Assembly (NCBI GenBank): GCA_036362985.1
Contig: JAYGXS010000001.1
Span: 53,972,372 to 54,036,371, forward strand
Direction of reading: 5' to 3'
Length of the DNA stretch: 64,000 nucleotides
Source of the DNA: Ligula intestinalis
Lineage: Eukaryota > Platyhelminthes > Cestoda > Diphyllobothriidea > Diphyllobothriidae
The translations under genes and the position numbers were made by a program. Position 1 is the stretch's first letter; each line of letters starts with the position of its first letter. Below, piece by piece: positions 54,036-64,000 of the stretch. Under the pieces are notes generated by a model that worked only from the letters and a program-made list of their open reading frames with translations, was not told where the DNA came from and did no database searches.

Positions 54036-54752
54036 TAATTAGGAGAGGGATGGAGGAAAGAACGCGTGGAAAATTCTGGTAGTTCTGCGGCCGTTGGCCA
54101 TGCTAGGCTTGGGGCCTGAAGACTGGTTCTTCTGCGCGCACAACACCGGCTTCATCAGGCGAATGTCCGTGGTCTCCGCTGTTGCCAGCAGCCGTTGACC
54201 CAGGGACTTCGGGTAATCTGGTGAGACCTTGTAGATCACCTTAAAGGCTTCGTTCTGGTCAACACGGTGTTCAGAGTCTACCATATGAGCAAGAATGGAA
54301 CTGTTGATGTTCCTGACTTCGCCTTTGTTAAGCCATGCTGGCAGATGCTCCCGTATCCTCTTGGATAAGCGCCGGCTCGTGCGACCTATGTAACCTGCTC
54401 CGCAGGAACAAGTAAATGAGTAAATGCACATGGATGTGGTCTGGGCTGGCAGCTTATCCCTACCTTCGCCGTGTAGGACCGGGTTTGTTGAGAATAACAC
54501 CCTAACCTTCGCCGCTGGGAAGGTTCGTGATACGGCTTGGTTAAGGCGTTGGCTTAATAGTTCACTTGCTGCGTCCCCTTGAAAGGGGACTTTGAGGAAA
54601 AGAGTCTTCTTTTCCACGGTGGTTGTTAAAGTTTTGCGTTCTCTCTCCATCATGTTCTTCTGAATAAACTTGTCAGGGTACCCGTTCTCTCGAAGCAGGT
54701 CCTGGATCTTCGTGCGACATGATTTATGTGCTTCGGTTCGCAGGAAATGGGA
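54036..54752 (-). mobile_element. Penelope-like element fragment with open GIY-YIG endonuclease
   Basis: The minus-strand frame is open for about 238 codons from just after a stop at 54753-54755 down to the stop at 54036-54038. The N-terminal part ('HKSCRTKIQDLLRENGYP') is the C-terminal end of the RT/linker. From the middle, 'MCIYSFTCSCGAGYIGRTSR' is the GIY-YIG core with its Cys pair, followed by 'RLSKRIREHLPAW', 'SSILAHMVDSEHRVD' and 'AETTDIRLMKPVLCAQKN', typical of endonuclease-bearing Penelope-like elements of flatworms. The RT catalytic core is absent. The clean frame suggests recent insertion. Confidence 0.88.
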
Positions 54753-55639
54753 CTAGGGATCCCCGTAATATGGATGTTTTTGCACTAAATTGCAGGGACC
54801 TTAGTGTTACGATAAGGCTGTAGCGATCTCTTATTCTAAGCCATGCTTTGCTCACATGCCTGTGGGGCATATATCGAGTGTCTAGCTTTCTTGTTTACCG
54901 GTCCGTGTGCGCTAGACAGTCGAATCACCGATTAAGGTCACAGACCTGTCTGGCCAACTGGCCAACCACCTCTCTAGGTGAAGCCACAAACGGACCATAA
55001 GGTGGCGGCTTTCTATTCTCAGACACTCCCGGAATCGACAATCTATTGTTCGGTTGCGGACCTCCAGACACGGTGACTTCAGAGACCGGAATGCGACTCT
55101 AGACTCCTGCCCGCTCATGGCTGGAATACACTTGTCTGGGAGTCACTTGCATATTACTTACATTCTACGCTTGGTACCTCTTATTAACTTATCCATTACA
55201 CTCTGGCCTTTCACGCCTTATCTTATTACACTAGCTTATACTTGTTGGGATACGTTTCAATCGCCTATTATCTGGCCGGACCACACCGTATCCCACAAGG
55301 GTAAAGATTAAGGCTAATTTTAACATCAGGCTTAGGGACAGGGAATCGGAATAGCTATGTCGTGACTAGCTCGCGTCAAAGCGAACTTTGCCAAAGCTCA
55401 CTTCCGCTGTTCTCGATTTCTGGAAACAATCACAGATGCCGCAAAGCCGACCCCTGGCCCACCAACGAATAGTGCGCCTGCATGCGTAAGCCGACGCAGT
55501 CTGCCTGGCTCCCATGCTGGTCCAACGATCTACTTCGCTGCCCGTTTAGGGAGCACAGGATTGCACAACATTATGAGCACTCACATCTTTGGGCAACGTG
55601 CCTGACTTGCCACACGCCCTCCCTCCCCTACCAATTAAG
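54753..55639. other. Intergenic DNA
   Basis: Short frames on both strands have no recognisable content. Confidence 0.5.
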
Positions 55640-55925
55640 TGAGTCTCGTAGTCATTTTGGTGGATTCTAGATGATTTCTTAGGAAATACTATCTGTCCCG
55701 TAATGGTGGATTCCATGCAAGCAGTAAGTTATGTGGGTAAAATCTATCCGAGTGTGATTAAATTCACGGTGCATGGTAAGCCTCGTAGCTCAATGGTAGA
55801 GTGTTGGCTGCACAAAAGCCTCCCCTGCTGTGTGGGTTTGACTCTCATCGAGACCGCAACTTTTTTCACAATTGGGTCAACTTAATTAAGCAAGTTTATC
55901 TTAACCCCCTAACTATTATGGATTT
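55640..55925 (+). mobile_element. tRNA-derived SINE, best-preserved plus-strand copy
   Basis: Body module 'GGTGGATTCTAGATGATTTC' (55660), then a tRNA-like head at about 55782-55858 (GCCTCGTAGCTCAATGGTAG; B box GGGTTTGACTCTC), then the tail TTCACAATTGGGTCAACTTA and 'AATTAAGCAAGTTTATC' with a 'CCCCCTAACTATTATGG' end. It is nearly the reverse complement of 24478-24745. Confidence 0.85.
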
Positions 55926-57065
55926 TACCATTTTTATGAGTATCTAGCTGCGTCAATTACTAAACAATTAGCAAAGTTGCTAAATGGTCCGAACACTCTG
56001 TTCTTTAATGGTGTAACTCTGCCAGCGATAATTTTAATATGGTCCATGTAGAATTTCGAATACCACTTTTTCCGCTGGCGCAAATTGATTGGATAAATAT
56101 CGAAAACGCTAGGTGCATTCCTTGCATACCACGCTGAGGTGAATTTTCGACTGACCATATATACAAGGATGTCTGAGCGAAGTGCTACTTCACATAACGA
56201 ATTTGCCATAAGATTTTGTGATTTTTGCACAGCTCTTACTGTCGTACTTTAAGATACCACATAAAAGTTCGGATAATTGTTGTTGCACTTGAACTTCTAG
56301 ACGCTGTCTCCCAACAGTAAGTAATAAATACTAATTCAAAAGCGTCAAAACAGATGTGCCATTTGGCACTAATACTGCGACCGCCCCGAATATATGAGAG
56401 ATGAGACAGATAGCTTATTGTCTCGAAAAGTGGGAATCGTGGATATAACCATGAGTTGCTCAATTGGCCTCCGCAGTTTTTCTGTTGTTTTCAGGCACAG
56501 AGACTGCATTCGCATTATAACCGATCAGCTTACAATTGATTATTACCTTAACATTCGAACCGTTTTCCGTATCAATATCAAGTAAAGCCAAGCATTAAAC
56601 ATCACACTTGGATCATTTTCTGCTTAATTCGCCATTGACCTTTCGCAAAGACTTGTATAGCCTCTACACGGTCCACTTATCGGTTAAAGCATCCAACAGA
56701 CTTTGCCACGTGTAGTCAAACTGTTCTCGGACATTTGTTTGTTCTGACCAAACTCTACGGCAAAGCTGTGACTTCCACCGCTAACTGACGGAGATTTGCT
56801 ACCCAAATCAGCGCTCATTCACGTTTTTTATGTGAAACGCAAGGATCAGGCCATTTTGGAGAAATGTTCAGCAAGGGTGAAAGTATGGAAAATAACACCA
56901 TTGACAGGGGGTGGAACAAACTCTATCATAAATCTGACTAGCCTGTGGCGATAGTTTTCGGGTCTGAACCCAATTCCCAAGGAATAGCACAGAATACACT
57001 CCACTTTTCCATCTTGTCGGAGATAAATCAGTTAAAACCTCTTCGAGAGGCCATTCACTCATCGT
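55926..57065. other. Intergenic DNA downstream of the four-span gene
   Basis: AT-rich, with no recognisable gene. It would hold the 3' UTR of the minus-strand gene if that extends past 57066. Confidence 0.5.
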
Positions 57066-57075
57066 TTTATTTATT
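57066..57075 (-). terminator. AATAAA hexamers overlapping the stop codon
   Basis: Two overlapping AATAAA copies on the minus strand span the last two codons and the TAA. If used, the 3' UTR would be under about 30 bases. Composition of an Asn-Lys-stop end can also create this by chance. Confidence 0.3.
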
Positions 57076-58590
57076 TTCGGTTTCTCCTGCGTCAACTTGG
57101 TCCATTTTGTCCGGGAACATGGAAAGGTGTTGTTTAACTACCAGTGCAGATGGAGGTTGGGGAGACGGTTTACGAAATCGAGTAATAAGGAAGCGAACAG
57201 CTCCACCGAAGTCACTCACACAGCAGAATGTTATCCTTATGCCAAGTAACAAACCATGGATCACCAGGAAACACAGGCCCGTACGGAACCCAGAGGCGGG
57301 GCAATCAGTCACAGAAGTTGTTCCATTAAAAGTTTTGTTGTGATCGGTCTGATCTGGACTGACTGAGCGGTAATATTCTGAGGGGATCCAGAGAGCACCA
57401 TCAAAAAGGAAGCCCAAGAGAATAAAGTAAATAATAAAGAGGATACAAGAGACTGCAACTTGTTTGCCATCCAAGGAAAACCTTCCTAGGGGCCCCGTGC
57501 TGGACGCAAAATTATGTGTCTGTGTCAGTTCACTCAATGTCATGCCTACACGGAGATCACTTAAAGGGTTAATGCTGGATTGCAATCCCAGTGCGTTGGA
57601 ATCTCCCTCATCCAGCTGACCAAGTGTAGTTGAGTGCATTACATTTGGCGCTTCTTGTGTTTGTATATTGTAGTTACTGGCGTTAGGGGTGACATCACGC
57701 CAAATGCAGCAGCGCAACCACTCCAATATCACTGCGATTAGAAAAAGCAGGGAGACTTTTCCCAGAAACCCAGCAATGTCATGGCATTTTACACGCAATG
57801 CCAAGCTAGCAAACATGAAACAAGTTTCTAGGAGGGCAAATAATATTGCAAATACCGAGCCGGAAATGCAAACGAGTCGGGCTCTTCTGTAAGCAATGCC
57901 CTTTGTGACGAATGATTTAATATCATCGCATTTTTCCTGGTTGCAAAAGGAGGCGTCTAAGGAAGCAAAATTCGGAAAATTTTCGTTCAAAATCTCCATT
58001 CCTTCGAAATTGGGCGGTTTACTTCCCGAATTTGAAGGCATTCTCGCTTGTGGCTGTCGCGAGGCTGGTCGATAGTCCGATGAAGCGTGGTTATCAAGGG
58101 CGAATTTGACCCGAAGAGCCTTCTTCGCCTCCTTTGGTGACTCTATTGGCCTGTTATTATTTTGTTGCAGAAGAATTTCGGCTTCGGTGCTGTCTTCAGA
58201 ACAGACCTCACTCCGGTTGTTGACATTGTAGCTCGGTACCTGAACAGCTCCTCTGCCACCCGAACTAGTAGAGTCAGAAATGTTCCGACTTCCAATAACG
58301 TTGCTCCCAGGGAAATTTGATCCCCATACTGCCGGTGTAGAATGACGGTGCACTAGTAGCTCAGAACCGCGCAAGGGCGACTGTGGTCTTAACCTTGGTT
58401 CAGATATAGTGTTGTGGTCATCGTTTATTGGCATGCTCACGTTCTGGGGACTAAGGTGCTCAAGAACAGTGGGATGAGGCACCTCTGAATCGCCAGCTGC
58501 CAGACCTGCTCGGCTATTTCGAGGCATAGCGTTTTTCTCTTCAATCCCGGAAATAGAACAGAACTGTGTGCCAAGACAGCTGAGCACCAT
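57067..58590 (-). CDS. Putative four-transmembrane protein, single exon, unidentified family
   Basis: One uninterrupted minus-strand frame of 507 codons starts at the first ATG (58588-58590); the frame is open upstream only to a TAA at about 58639-58641. A later ATG ('MPRNSRAG', 58525-58527) is an alternative start, and splicing of an upstream exon into this frame cannot be excluded. Residues 1-235 are hydrophilic and probably disordered (Ser, Asn, Pro-rich). Four hydrophobic spans follow at about 239-266, 273-296, 377-402 and 434-458. Two N-glycosylation sequons (NKT418, NGT422) lie in the span 3-4 loop, which implies an extracellular or lumenal loop and cytosolic ends. I do not recognise the family. 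It is convergent with CYFIP, 12 kb away. Confidence 0.75.
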   Translation of the reverse strand: MVLSCLGTQFCSISGIEEKNAMPRNSRAGLAAGDSEVPHPTVLEHLSPQNVSMPINDDHNTISEPRLRPQSPLRGSELLVHRHSTPAVWGSNFPGSNVIGSRNISDSTSSGGRGAVQVPSYNVNNRSEVCSEDSTEAEILLQQNNNRPIESPKEAKKALRVKFALDNHASSDYRPASRQPQARMPSNSGSKPPNFEGMEILNENFPNFASLDASFCNQEKCDDIKSFVTKGIAYRRARLVCISGSVFAILFALLETCFMFASLALRVKCHDIAGFLGKVSLLFLIAVILEWLRCCIWRDVTPNASNYNIQTQEAPNVMHSTTLGQLDEGDSNALGLQSSINPLSDLRVGMTLSELTQTHNFASSTGPLGRFSLDGKQVAVSCILFIIYFILLGFLFDGALWIPSEYYRSVSPDQTDHNKTFNGTTSVTDCPASGFRTGLCFLVIHGLLLGIRITFCCVSDFGGAVRFLITRFRKPSPQPPSALVVKQHLSMFPDKMDQVDAGETENK

Positions 58591-58641
58591 TCGAAATGAA
58601 ACATCGATCGTTCTTACATGTGCGTGCCCGTCCACGTGTTA

Positions 58642-59870
58642 ATCCGCCGTTTCTCCCGCCCACTTATTAGATCGCCTACAGAAGTGTTTTGTACGGGACA
58701 CAATATTTCCAGTTTGAAGACAACCTAAAGTATTTACAGTTAAGATGATCTAAGTGATTTATTTCTATAGAACGATGATTTGCCAATTGCTATGGTCTTG
58801 GTTTACATACCTGTACCCGACGGGATGAGGCTCGTAACGATACGATTTTCAGGTCTTGCTGTAAAACCCCCAATTAGCTAACTACAACCTTCAGCTACCT
58901 ACGACCTACGCAAGGCGTGCGCGGCGTGCGATACCCCGCTCCGCCAAGCCTTTGTGTCGGAAACGAGGTCGTGGGAAAGGCAAAACTCGGCCACGTAGCG
59001 ATGCATGACTCACCCGAAAATCAATAATAAATCCACGGCCAACATTAGCACTGACCGTAGCGCTGCTCCGAGGTTTGTAATTTTCTGACAGTTAATTGAC
59101 AGAGCTTTTTTTTGTAGTTCCAGGTCATAGTCGACCATCTCTGCAAGAAAAGTGATGCTAAAACCGTTTGAGATGGCTGGACGTGGGAGGACCGAGTTAA
59201 ACCAGCGTAGAATTATGTGCAGGAAGCTATATATGGTTGAAATGCAAAATTCCGGTTCGCTGTTAGTAGTTTTGCCCCACTCTCAATGTTTCTAATTTGT
59301 CAGTCAGCGTCGTACAGTTTTAAACTTTGCTGCTTACGGCTGCCTGTCTGCTCTGTGAACGTACCATGTAAATTTGCATATATGTTCACCGATTAACAAT
59401 GTCCGCACCAACGTAAAGGGCAGTGCTAGCAAAACTGTGTTCTCTCAGCCGCACGTTCAACCTCCAAACTTGCCAAAAACTCCATGGATAAAAATATAAT
59501 CAAAAACAGACGTCGGGGGATGATTGGTTTGCAACATAGAGTCCAACATCTTGTCATCAGATCATGAGACGGTCTGAAACGAAGATATGACGAAGGAATT
59601 GGTAAGGTTTAACTGCCAGGCAATAGTCAGGAACTCACACAGCCTCAACACCGTCTGAAAAACACATGCTATGAGACAGAATGATTCCTTTATTAGGCCA
59701 GAAAATTATTAGTTGACGGTCCGTAACACCACCAGATGGTTGACAGTTTATTTCGAAAGACAATTCAGGCAGCATTTGAACTTTAAAATAGGACGAATCT
59801 TGTCCCGCTGTCCGAAATAAACATGCTGATTCTTGTTTCGCCCAAAAAAGACCAATGAAAGATCGGTCGG
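58642..59870. other. Upstream flank of the four-span gene
   Basis: No promoter motif can be called with confidence. No further coding sequence was recognised. Confidence 0.5.
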
Positions 59871-59874
59871 AATC

Positions 59875-59938
59875 ACTTATCTGCCCCTTCCCCCCCCTTC
59901 GGACAGCATACGGGAATATGAATGCCTCCCCCCTCTCA
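59875..59938 (+). repeat. CT-rich repeat block, copy 1
   Basis: 'CTTATCTGCCCC', a C run, 'CGGACAG' and 'ACGGGAAT' recur in the same order at 61163-61222. Both lie in minus-strand open frames, which are therefore suspect as genes. Confidence 0.65.
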
Positions 59939-59989
59939 TGTAATACAAATGATATTGCAATCAATTCCAAGAGGGTTAAATATTCCCGT

Positions 59990-60124
59990 TTCCTAACCTT
60001 AGACCAAAGCTGAACTAAAGCTCTTTCCTTAGTCCCAACCATAAAATAAACCTCAGTCTTAGCCCAAAGCCAGACCCTAGACGTAACCTGAACTCTATTT
60101 TCCCTAGAATTCAGCACAAAGTCA
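59990..60124. repeat. Long copy of the TTAGGG-like-tail repeat
   Basis: The reverse complement reads a 'GACTTTGTGCTGAATTCTAGGG' core (seen as two adjacent blocks), followed by irregular units such as 'TCTAGGGTCTGGC', 'GGTTGGGACTAAGG' and 'TCTAAGGTTAGG'. The same core is at 19718. The 160-codon minus frame over it is a by-product of the missing stops in such G/T-rich units. Confidence 0.55.
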
Positions 60125-61162
60125 CTTTGGTTACGATCGGTTCCTATTTCATCGCCTGCCGGGAAAAGGGGGCAGCATTTAAGTAATATCTACAGAAAAT
60201 CGGAACTAAAATTATTTTTGGAATCATTATACAATTTAAATATTACTCAGGACTGATAAGATGAGTCTAGGCGCATGGTAAGTAATGAGGTTAGATAAGC
60301 ACTGACGATATGTAACGTCGGAAGGCTGCATGCTTCACCCAACATCATCAAGAATACGCGTGGACTAAAAGCACCCTAATCTTCTAAGGGCTAGTTGGAG
60401 AAATAGTCTTGCCTCTTATGAATAAGTGAACTGCACAATTTATCTGGCGCCATTCGCAGAAAGATGTTGATAAGAGGGTAGACGACCGACACAGCCAAAA
60501 ACAGTCATTATTTCCAGGTATTTCTGTATGATTAGGGCTGCTTTCTGCGGGATACTGACTTACTGTGCTCGTTGAAAACATATGCATTTATGAGGGCGAA
60601 AATAAGGTAATAATCCTTTTTCTACACACTCAAATAGCAGGTAAAGTGACTGATGACAGAAGAGAACCATCTGAACAACATATTTAAAAAGATGGGCATG
60701 CAGACTCTTAACGCATCCTAATCGCGTATTCAATGACTTCGTCGTTTTGTTGAATCTCTTATACTTCTGTTTGCACTGTGATCAGGCTTACCTGGCCGCG
60801 CGTTGCAATGTCACCGTTACGCAATAGGCTGAGGTTTGGTAATTAGCAGACCGTTTTGCTCGAGCTCCATTTCGACTCCTATTTCCTCTCATTCTATGCC
60901 GACTACATTGTTAATTTTAGGGTCACCGTAAAGGTCTACTGGAATCTTAGACACTCATGCTACCTTCGCCGTCTTATGAATGCTGCAGTAACTTGGCTGT
61001 GGCCAGGTATGCATGTCTAAGCCAGCTACGGACGAGCAAACGGAACTATTCCGCAGTTCCCATGCTGTATGCGCTTTTGCTACAGCCTTTTGTACTCCAT
61101 ATCTGCACATGAAAGAATAAATGACGGACAGATAATATTGCCGACAAAGACAAGGGCGACTT
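60125..61162. other. Gene-free stretch
   Basis: Nothing recognised on either strand. Confidence 0.5.
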
Positions 61163-61222
61163 TGCTTATCTGCCCCCCCCCCTCCGACAGGACACGGGAA
61201 TGGGAACGCCCCCTCCCCCACC
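61163..61222 (+). repeat. CT-rich repeat block, copy 2
   Basis: Counterpart of 59875-59938, with a longer uninterrupted C run. Confidence 0.65.
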
Positions 61223-61815
61223 CTGAATTGACGTGAAAGAAAGCTTGTTAAAAAACAAGAGCTAGTTTCGGCCTTCACAGTCTGAGATATCGTTCCCATC
61301 ATACTGGAAAGATGAAGCTTTTAGGTTGCTTAACGATTTCTGCTGCCTTAGGTCAATTTTCCCATCGGAAGAATAAGATGAGCATGAAATCGACCATTGG
61401 ATAGACGAGGCATCCATGCTAGAATTTGTGTGACCTCAGCCAAAAGACGACAATAATATTACATGCGGCCTCAGTCAATACACTTCATCTTTAAGTGGAT
61501 CATGCCCGTGCACTCCGAAGATACAGTCTATGGTAGCCGCAGTTTGGTTCTCTAATGAACGTCTAAACGATCTGTGACGAACCCATCCGGTAAACTGCAT
61601 CCCCTTATGTGTTGCAGCGACCTGAAGGTAAAATGGCCTGGCATGCAAGGTGATCCTGTTTGATTTAGACAGTCTACGCTGGAAAAAGAACGATATTCAC
61701 CGAATATTTCGTATTCCTGCTCGAGCCCATTATCCGATACGGTTACTTCATGTACAAGAAGTTGCAGCATTTATAGGATTCAGTTTGCATGGTACTACGT
61801 AACTATGACAGTTAC
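61223..61815. other. Gene-free stretch
   Basis: No recognisable coding or element content. Confidence 0.5.
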
Positions 61816-61832
61816 CCCCCCCCCCCCCCCCA
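61816..61832 (+). repeat. Poly(C) homopolymer
   Basis: A run of about 17 C. Shorter C or G runs of 10-13 occur near 29741, 30961 and 42330. Such runs are often misassembled or length-variable. Confidence 0.9.
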
Positions 61833-61929
61833 TTGTAGTGAGGATTATTGTCTTTTGCTGAATTAGCTGCTTGATGGCGCTGGCATGCGATTCGTTAGTC
61901 CTTGAAATTTTATCACCCCTGTTGGATGT

Positions 61930-62040
61930 TTCTTCGAGCAAGAATCTGAAATGTCGGGTGAATAAATTTCTTGGTGCAGCAATCGTATCAAATTCTTCTT
62001 AACCTCTTTCTGAGACTCGCATTTTCGCTTGCATTGGCAA
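61930..62040 (+). mobile_element. Penelope-like terminal fragment, third copy
   Basis: 'GAAATGTCGGGTGAATAAAT', 'CAGCAATCG' and the end 'TTCGCTTGCATTGGCA' are colinear with the right terminus of the 32736-33480 element ('GAAACGTCAGGCGAATAAAC' to 'TTCGCTTGTATTGGC'). This confirms that the last 38 bases of that element belong to it. Confidence 0.7.
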
Positions 62041-62289
62041 GCTGCAGTATGCAGGTTTCTGGGGCAGTCGAGCGCTCAAAGGCCGCAGGGACATCTGCGG
62101 GAACAGTGAGATGCAGCCCAGCCGGTACTGGCAGTCAACGCACACGAAAAAAGGGCAGTAACTAACGGCAACAGTGAGCCGGAATGTTCAGTCTCTGAAG
62201 ATGGGCGGACGACACAACTATCCGAAATGCCTGACATCAAATAAGCCGCCAATACTATCTACCTACTACCAACTGTTACGGCTGTCAGG

Positions 62290-62400
62290 GCCTCTGTCGA
62301 GGCCCAAGGTGGAGTGGGACAGATGAGTTCCGTTAGCGGCCAGGTGAACGTTCATCAACGAGAACGTTCTGGCTTCTTCGGGGTCTAGCCTTTACTTATG
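62290..62400 (+). repeat. Copy of the 10555-10790 tRNA-derived repeat (body part)
   Basis: 'GAGGCCCAAGG', 'GTTAGCGGCCAGGTGAACG' and 'TTCATCAACGAG' match the minus strand of 10690-10780. Confidence 0.6.
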
Positions 62401-62890
62401 TAAAAAATTGGCTTTGTTTTCGTTCTGGTTCTGACAGGCTTGACCGCCCGCCCGCCAGCCAGGAAGGGGGCGTCGCCGTGTGCTTTATTTGGCGTCCGTG
62501 GGCTACCGCAAGTCTGCGCTCTCCTCTACTTGTGCGTCTCGCCTGGAGGCCCCGAGAGCGTGTCGGTCTAGGCACACAACATGAACCGCATCTGGTACCT
62601 CAGTTTTCGCGTGGGGTAGCCTGAGCGCGACTGAGCGCGCAAGTGGTCATGGTAACGTATGGGCAAAAGTTGACGCACAAAGCGGCGATGCCCTCCCCTT
62701 TAAACTGTCGGAAACAGCTGCCGATCAAAGGCCGTTCGGAACACTCGAACATTGCGAAGCAAACTCGGTTAATCTACCTGAAGATGTTATTTTTAGTATC
62801 ACCAGAATGAAGTAGGGACGCACAGAACTTTAAATGCCTCTCCATTGTCAAAAGGCCCTCATTCGGCAACCCGCAAAGGTGCACAAATCC
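62401..62890. other. Gene-free stretch
   Basis: GC-richer than its surroundings (62440-62640) but without open coding structure. Confidence 0.45.
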
Positions 62891-62893
62891 ATT

Positions 62894-63029
62894 TTTAAAT
62901 ATGGCAATAGCAGCAAAATGATTTATTGGATCCATATCATTTCGAGAGAGCTCGTCAGTTGCCGCCTCTCATTACTTAAATGTGAATCACAAAGAGAAGA
63001 TACACAATGCTGCTATTGCCATATTTAAA
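62894..63029. repeat. Inverted repeat, 22-bp perfect arms, 92-base spacer
   Basis: Arms 62894-62915 and 63008-63029 are exact reverse complements centred on AAATATGGCAATAGCAGC. Weaker complementarity extends outward through 'GGTGCA' / 'TGCACC'. It could be a small MITE or a hairpin-forming locus. Confidence 0.85.
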
Positions 63030-63351
63030 TTTGCACCAGGGAAACGTTGCTTTAAATTTCAACTCCATTTTCTTTACCGATGTCTATTGAACAATGTGGC
63101 TTCGAACCGGCCCTCCTAACAAAATTAACTACATTCCAGCTCCCCCGACCGATGACTGGTATGCACATTAAGGATTGCTGCCTCAGGCAGAAGGATGCGC
63201 TCAGCATCCCGAAGAAGAAATTGTCCTTTTACGACGGGTGCGGCTGAGTGGTCGCTACTTGACCGGAAAATATTTAAAGTTTTGGGCTGGTAGGTACGTA
63301 TATAGGAGTTAAGGCTAAGACGGTTAACCCTAACACCTACAATCTTCCAGA

Positions 63352-63600
63352 CCCCGGTTCCTTAAGAGATAGGAGAAGTCTTGGGAAGGCAGAGTAGACG
63401 GGACATTATATTGTTTACAGAGTTAGGGGAAGTTGCCAATTGGTCTTGCAAGGCGTCCGAAATTGAGGCTGGCGTCGCCGCGACCACGACGCGCGAGGCG
63501 CAATTCCAAGTGTCCTCTGACCGCAGTCATCCAGGGCGGCCAGCGAATACTCGCTTTGTCTCAGCAGACTGGTGGTGATTGGTTGCATAGCGCAAGGTTG
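63352..63600 (+). repeat. Dispersed repeat, copy 3 of three
   Basis: Starts 'ACCCCGGTTCCTTAAGAGAT' and 'AGGAGAAG', colinear with 49038 and 52993. Confidence 0.55.
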
Positions 63601-64000
63601 ACGCTAGGCGAGACTGTGTTTGTTCGTAAGTGGCTCAGACCGTTGAGCGAGAACGGGCAGGGTGCCGGGACTTAGCACCTGACCGCAAGCGGCATTAGGC
63701 GTGCAGGCCAAAGGCGCCATCCGTCAGATCTTGGGTTCCAAGTGGCTGCTAGGGCCACTACACGTATGACGATGTGGATGAAGACAGTTTCTGGTGCGTT
63801 GCAACTGCGTGTTTCACCTCCATCAACCATGATAAGCTCTTTAGACAGTTTAAGGCAGCGTTTTCTGGACAACAAGGCTGGTTTCTTCGCCAAGAAGGGA
63901 TGAGCACTCCTTCTCCGAGTAGATTTACATAGAAATCTGAGATGTCAATGAATTTTTAAAGCATTTCTTCCGTATATGAATTTCAAACAGGCGTGCACAA

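Noticed and set aside
57067..58635. Start of the four-span protein at 58635
   Set aside because: That codon is GTG; the first in-frame ATG is at 58588-58590.
59635..60117. 160-codon minus-strand gene
   Set aside because: It overlies the TTAGGG-like repeat and the CT-rich repeat, has no domain and is matched only by other repeat copies.
60955..61302. 115-codon minus-strand gene
   Set aside because: It shares only the CT-rich block with the 59635 frame and has no other support.

Overview
The window is nuclear DNA of an animal, most likely a parasitic flatworm (tapeworm or fluke). The evidence is a spliced animal gene with very short 5' introns and very long 3' introns, plus degraded non-LTR retrotransposons, Penelope-like elements and tRNA-derived SINEs throughout. 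A 100-base run of N (36401-36500) marks a draft-assembly gap. Nothing bacterial is present: no operons and no CRISPR array. The species cannot be fixed from the sequence alone.

Layout. 1-4552 is gene-free and holds two decayed retrotransposon reverse-transcriptase (RT) remnants and a dispersed repeat. 4553-45106 (+) is one complete gene, the orthologue of CYFIP/Sra-1. It is reconstructed here as 18 exons, 3,996 coding bases and 1,331 residues, with no internal stop and every splice phase consistent. Its first eight exons lie within 2.2 kb and are split by introns of 32-355 bases; nine of the ten later introns are 0.8-5.6 kb (the 772-base intron 16 is the shortest) and are loaded with repeats. 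45107-57066 is intergenic and contains an RT fragment, a Penelope-like GIY-YIG endonuclease fragment and a SINE. 57067-58590 (-) is a single-exon gene for an unidentified protein with four predicted membrane spans, convergent to CYFIP. 58640-64000 is gene-free with low-complexity tracts and repeats.

Function. CYFIP is the Rac1-binding scaffold of the WAVE regulatory complex, which switches on Arp2/3-driven actin assembly. Residues that hold the WAVE WCA helix are conserved here. Several residues of the two mapped Rac1 sites are not, including the D-site tyrosine (human Tyr967), which is Ala in this protein. The four-span protein has no visible functional link to CYFIP.

The most unusual structures are the ladder of 32-35-base introns, two of them GC-AG; a 324-bp-arm palindrome 117 bases before CYFIP exon 10; a Penelope-like insertion with inverted termini and a 12-bp target duplication; a second Penelope-like fragment inserted inside a SINE with an 11-bp duplication; a 5'-truncated LINE with a 13-bp duplication; and a SINE family in which unlike tRNA heads share one tail. 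I found no clear multi-gene system that is new.
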